Shown here one piece after another: positions 60,480 through 64,000 of a DNA stretch of 64,000 nt. The translations under genes were made by a program, and so were the position numbers. The DNA is taken from contig CP114500.1 of the NCBI GenBank assembly GCA_027186245.1, positions 5,032,001-5,096,000 on the forward strand. Reading direction: 5' to 3'. Under the pieces are notes generated by a model, which was given only the letters and a program-made list of their open reading frames with translations, was not told the DNA's origin and did no database searches. Numbering within the stretch: the first letter of the stretch is position 1; each line of letters begins with the position of its first letter. Origin of the DNA: Coriaria nepalensis (taxonomy: Eukaryota > Streptophyta > Magnoliopsida > Cucurbitales > Coriariaceae).

Positions 60480-61662
60480 CAAGGGTCAAAATGCAACACA
60501 TTAATCATTAGCTAAAAATCAATTGTCCTTGTGGAAAATGGTTTAAAATTAACCATTTTCCACACGGGTAATTTGTCTCCTCCTTTTTTTTTTTTTTTAT
60601 TAAATATTTTTTTTGAATTTCTAAGACCTTTCCTAACCATATACAGGGTAAAATATGATTTCAATCTTCACATTATAATTCACTAAATCTTACTTGGATT
60701 TTGATTTGAATTCTGATTAAGAGTATAATCATGTTTTCAATTTGGAATAAAATAATCTATGCTAGGATAATTTTAGGTTTAAAATTTTTTGGATAAATTT
60801 AAAAAATCTAAGTGTTTATATGCAAATCTTAGAATGATGGTTGATGTTTTGGATTGATTCTTAACTAATGGAAAGCGGGTGGGATATAAAAATGAGTCTT
60901 ATCTATATCATATATAATTTATTTTATAAGAAATTTTATTCGATTATATTTATATGATATTTATGATTGATATGCCCTTAAAAATGAGTCTAATTATTAC
61001 ATTGGATGAAGATCTAAGAATTTAGAATTCATAATTTTTATACCTGCAAATAGAAATTTTAGTTAAGGTTAAATTTGAAATTATATTCTGAAATTTATGA
61101 TTCAAATAGATTAGTGATGAACTTTGGGATCAAAATCCAAGGTCAATCGAAAGAATTGATCACAAAATCGTAAAATCAAATAAAACTCCTCAATTTTACT
61201 AAAATGGGTTAAATGTTAGATAAACGGGGGTGTCCGATATATGATAGTAGTTTTGAAATCGATAAATTTTTTGTTGTGTTATTTTGTGTTAAAATATAAT
61301 TTTTTTAATTTAATTTCTAGACCCTTTAAATACTTATTGTTAAATAAATATTTAAATGACCAAGATAATAAATCTCACTCTCTAAAAGGATAAATTCTTT
61401 TGGAAAATAAAATTTATATAAATTAATACATATTTTGGAGAGGCTAATGATAGTGAGAGCTCTCCTAATATATAGTCACGATGTAATGAAATAAATAAAG
61501 TTATTTATACAAACATAAATAAATTTTGAAATTAAAGTGCATAAAATTACAAAACATTCACTTAAATGTAATAACTAATGTGATCTTTGAGTGTAATTTA
61601 AGTTATGACCCCATTCGAATTGATCACATGTATACATATATTTTTGCTACTTAGGTTATTTA
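60480..61662. other. AT-rich intergenic DNA
   Basis: Nothing coding was recognised. A short inverted repeat (GAAAATGGTTTAAAATTAACCATTTTC, 60534-60560) and a poly-T run at 60584-60598 are the only marked features. Confidence 0.5.
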
Positions 61663-64000
61663 TTAGGTCGTATTCGATAAGTGGTAATTAACTTGTTAGG
61701 TTAATTTTATCTAGAAAATCTTTTAAAATCTTCAAATCTTCAATGATTGAATGCTACATGTAGACCTATCTAAACTTATCTCTAGAAAATCCTTACAAAA
61801 AGAATTCCCTTGTTAGGTGAATCGTGTGAATGATAAGTGGCGACTAACTTGTTAGATTAACTATGTAAATTGTAAGTGGTAACTAACTTAGCTATGCAAA
61901 TGGTAAATAGGAACTAACTTAACCATATGAAAGATAAGTGATAACTAGTTGTTAGGCTAACTATGTGAAAGGTAAGTGCTAAATAACTTAACTATGTGAA
62001 CGGTAAGTAGTAACTAACTTAACTATGTGAATGGTAAGTAATGACTTCACTTCCCTTATAAATAGAAGGGGTTGTAGAGTTCATTTCCATCATCACAAAA
62101 TAAAATACTACCCTTTAGAAAGAAAGAGCTCTCTCATCCAAGTTAGAGAGAAAGAGTTCTCTCATCCAAGAGAGAGAGAGAAAGAATTTTCTCATCCATA
62201 TTTGCTATAGATGTTGGGCATCATTCGATAAGTGGTAACTAACTTAATAAGTTAATTATTTCTATAAAAAAATTTAAAATCCTCAAATCTTCAGTGATTG
62301 AATGCCACGTGTCAGCCTATTTGAGCATCATCTCTAGAATATGTTTACAAAAATCATTCCCTTGTTAGATGAATCATGTAAATGGTAAGTGGTAACTAAC
62401 CTGTTAGGTTAACCATATGAATAGTAAATGGTAACTAATTCAATCATGTGAATGGTAAGTATTAACTAACTTAACTATGTGAAAGTTAACTAGTAACTAA
62501 GTTGTTAGGTCAACAACATGAAATGTAAGAGGTAACTAACTTAACTGTGCCAATGGTAAGCGGTAGCTAATTTTGTTAGGTTAACCATGTGAATGTAAGT
62601 ACTAACTAACTTAACTATGTGAATGGTAAATGGTAACTAACTTAACCATGTGAAAGGTAAGCAGTAACTAACTTATTAGGCTAACCATGTAAAAGGTAAG
62701 TAGTAATTAACTTAACTATGTGAATGGTAAGTAATGATGTCACTTCCCTTCCTTTATAAATCGAATGTGTTATAAAGTTCATTTCAATAATTCAAAAATA
62801 ATCACCACTCTTTTGAGAGAGAGAGCTCTCATTATTTTTTTAGGAACGTGGAAGTCTTTCTCCTTAAATGGTAGTAGATTCCTTTTGAATAATCAAAATG
62901 AACTCTACACTGCATTCTATTTATAAGGGAAGAGAAGTGGAGTCATTACTTACCACTGACATAGTTAAGTAAGTTACTACTTACTATTCATATGGTTAAG
63001 TTAGTTATCATTTACCATTCACATAGTTAAGTTAGTTACCAACCTTCCACATGATTAATCTAACAAATTAATTACCACTTAATTCACATGATTAAGTTAG
63101 TTACCACTTACTATTCACATGGTAAACCAAACAAATTAGTTACTACTTACCATTCACATGATTAAGTTAGTTATCAGTTATCTTCCATATGGTTAACCTA
63201 ACAAGTTAGTTATCAGTTAAATTAGTTACTATTTACTATTCACATTATTAAAGTTAGTTACCACATAACATTCACATGGTCCACCTAACAAGTTAATTGT
63301 TAGTTAAATTAGTTACCACTTACATTTCACTTGGATAGCCTAACAAGTTAGTTACCACTTGTTATATGGTTAAGTTAGTTATACTTACCATTTACATAGT
63401 TAAGTTAGTTATTACTTACCATTTATATGATTAATCTTAACAAGGTAGTTTCCACTTACTATTTATATGATTGGCATAGCAAGGGAATTCTTTTTGTAAC
63501 GATTTTTTAGAGATAATATTCAGATAGGCTGATACGTGACATTCAACTACTAGAGATTTGAGAATTTTAAAGATTTTCCAAAGATAATTAACCTAATAAG
63601 TTAGTTAGCACTCACTGAATGAGGCCCAAACAAAAACCTACATGAAAAAAATAGATGAGAGAACTCTTTCTCTTTAACTTGGATGAGAGAACTCTTTCTA
63701 TCTAAATGGTAAGTAGGTTATTTTTGGATGATTGAAATAATCTACAAGACCTTCCATTTATAAGGGAAGGGAAATAGAGTCATTAATTACTATTCATATG
63801 GTTAAGTTAATTACCACTTACTTTTGATATGGTTAACCTCCCAAATTAATTACTACTGTAGCTTTCACATTGTTAAGTTAGTTGCCACTTACTATTCATA
63901 TGATTAACCTAAGAGATAGTTACGACTAACCATTTACATGGTTAAGTTAGTTAGCATTTGATCTTTCACATGATTAACCTAATAGTTCAGTTACCATTTA
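61663..64000. repeat. Large palindrome of tandem TATA-bearing modules
   Basis: Four related modules: A (about 61663-62212) and B (62213-62845) read left to right, C (about 62850-63630) and D (63631 to beyond the window end) read right to left. Each has a head (xTTCGATAAGTGGTAACTAAC, then TCTTCAxTGATTGAATGcCACGTGTCAGCCTA), an array of diverged 31-39-bp units of the type AACTATGTGAATGGTAAGTGGTAACTAACTT with or without GTTAGGTT, a CACTTCCCTTATAAAT(AG) promoter-like block, and a GAGAGA/CTCTCATCC tail. The tail of A and the tail of D match as inverted copies, as do B and C, so a two-module segment was inverted and joined near 62845. No ORF is present. Confidence 0.85.
62057..62065 (+). promoter_or_regulatory. 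TATA-like box in module A
   Basis: TTCCCTTATAAATAGAAGGG is a strong plant-type TATA sequence. The same block occurs at 62754-62761 (+, module B), 62920-62930 (-, module C) and about 63757-63766 (-, module D). Confidence 0.5.

Noticed and set aside
61820..64000. CRISPR-like regularly spaced repeats
   Set aside because: Units of 31-39 bp abut each other with no unique spacers and are diverged; the genome is eukaryotic.
1..64000. tRNA or rRNA genes
   Set aside because: I looked for GGTTCGAATCC/GGTTCAAATCC-type T-arms and rRNA blocks by eye and saw none in a plausible cloverleaf context; a dedicated scan was not possible.

Overview
The window is plant nuclear DNA, most likely from a core eudicot. 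Genes are split by AT-rich GT-AG introns. Families are plant-type: two-domain GTP cyclohydrolase I, GAUT8/QUA1 galacturonosyltransferase, CYP82 cytochrome P450 and a plant AP2-domain protein. The space between genes is filled with decayed plant transposons: Ty1/copia, Ty3/gypsy, hAT, PIF/Harbinger and a DUF1985-Ulp1 type. Six host genes look intact or nearly so; most of the rest is transposon debris. No tRNA, rRNA or CRISPR array was seen.

Layout. 1-734: last exon of a ceQORH-like quinone oxidoreductase (+). 1150-3427: a broken second copy of that gene, split by a 1.15-kb hAT insertion with an 8-bp target duplication. 4641-4826: a possible small membrane protein (+). 5247-7476: GTP cyclohydrolase I (-). 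8380-13480: gypsy LTR and gag remnants and LTR-like pieces. 14000-15916: a two-exon CYP82 P450 (-). 17190-27260: gypsy gag and Athila-like gag-protease remnants, a PIF/Harbinger transposase relic, an LRR fragment, an isolated ABI5-type bZIP exon and a pair of 89-bp repeats. 28711-31563: GAUT8/QUA1-like gene (-). 32255-35390: two copia relics. 36056-41262: a six-coding-exon AP2-domain gene resembling At4g13040 (APD1) (-), with a copia integrase relic antisense in its largest intron. 43080-44142: degenerate telomere-like repeats, then two tandem hairpins. 44500-48319: a RING E3 ligase of the SUMO-targeted type (+). 49980-53211: a 3.2-kb Ac-like hAT element with perfect 8-bp target duplications. 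53980-56040: a DUF1985-Ulp1 relic. 57110-59760: a copia pol relic. 61663-64000: a large palindrome of tandem modules, cut by the window end.

The host genes do not form a pathway. They cover NAD(P)H quinone/enone reduction, folate pterin synthesis, specialised metabolism, pectin synthesis, transcription and ubiquitin/SUMO turnover. From memory, their Arabidopsis relatives include two neighbour pairs (At4g13010/At4g13040 and At3g07200/At3g07270), so the window may keep an ancestral eudicot gene order. The best candidate for something undescribed is the right-edge palindrome: TATA-bearing modules arranged head-to-tail and then inverted, filled with a 31-39-bp repeat that carries splice-donor-like and branch-point-like motifs.
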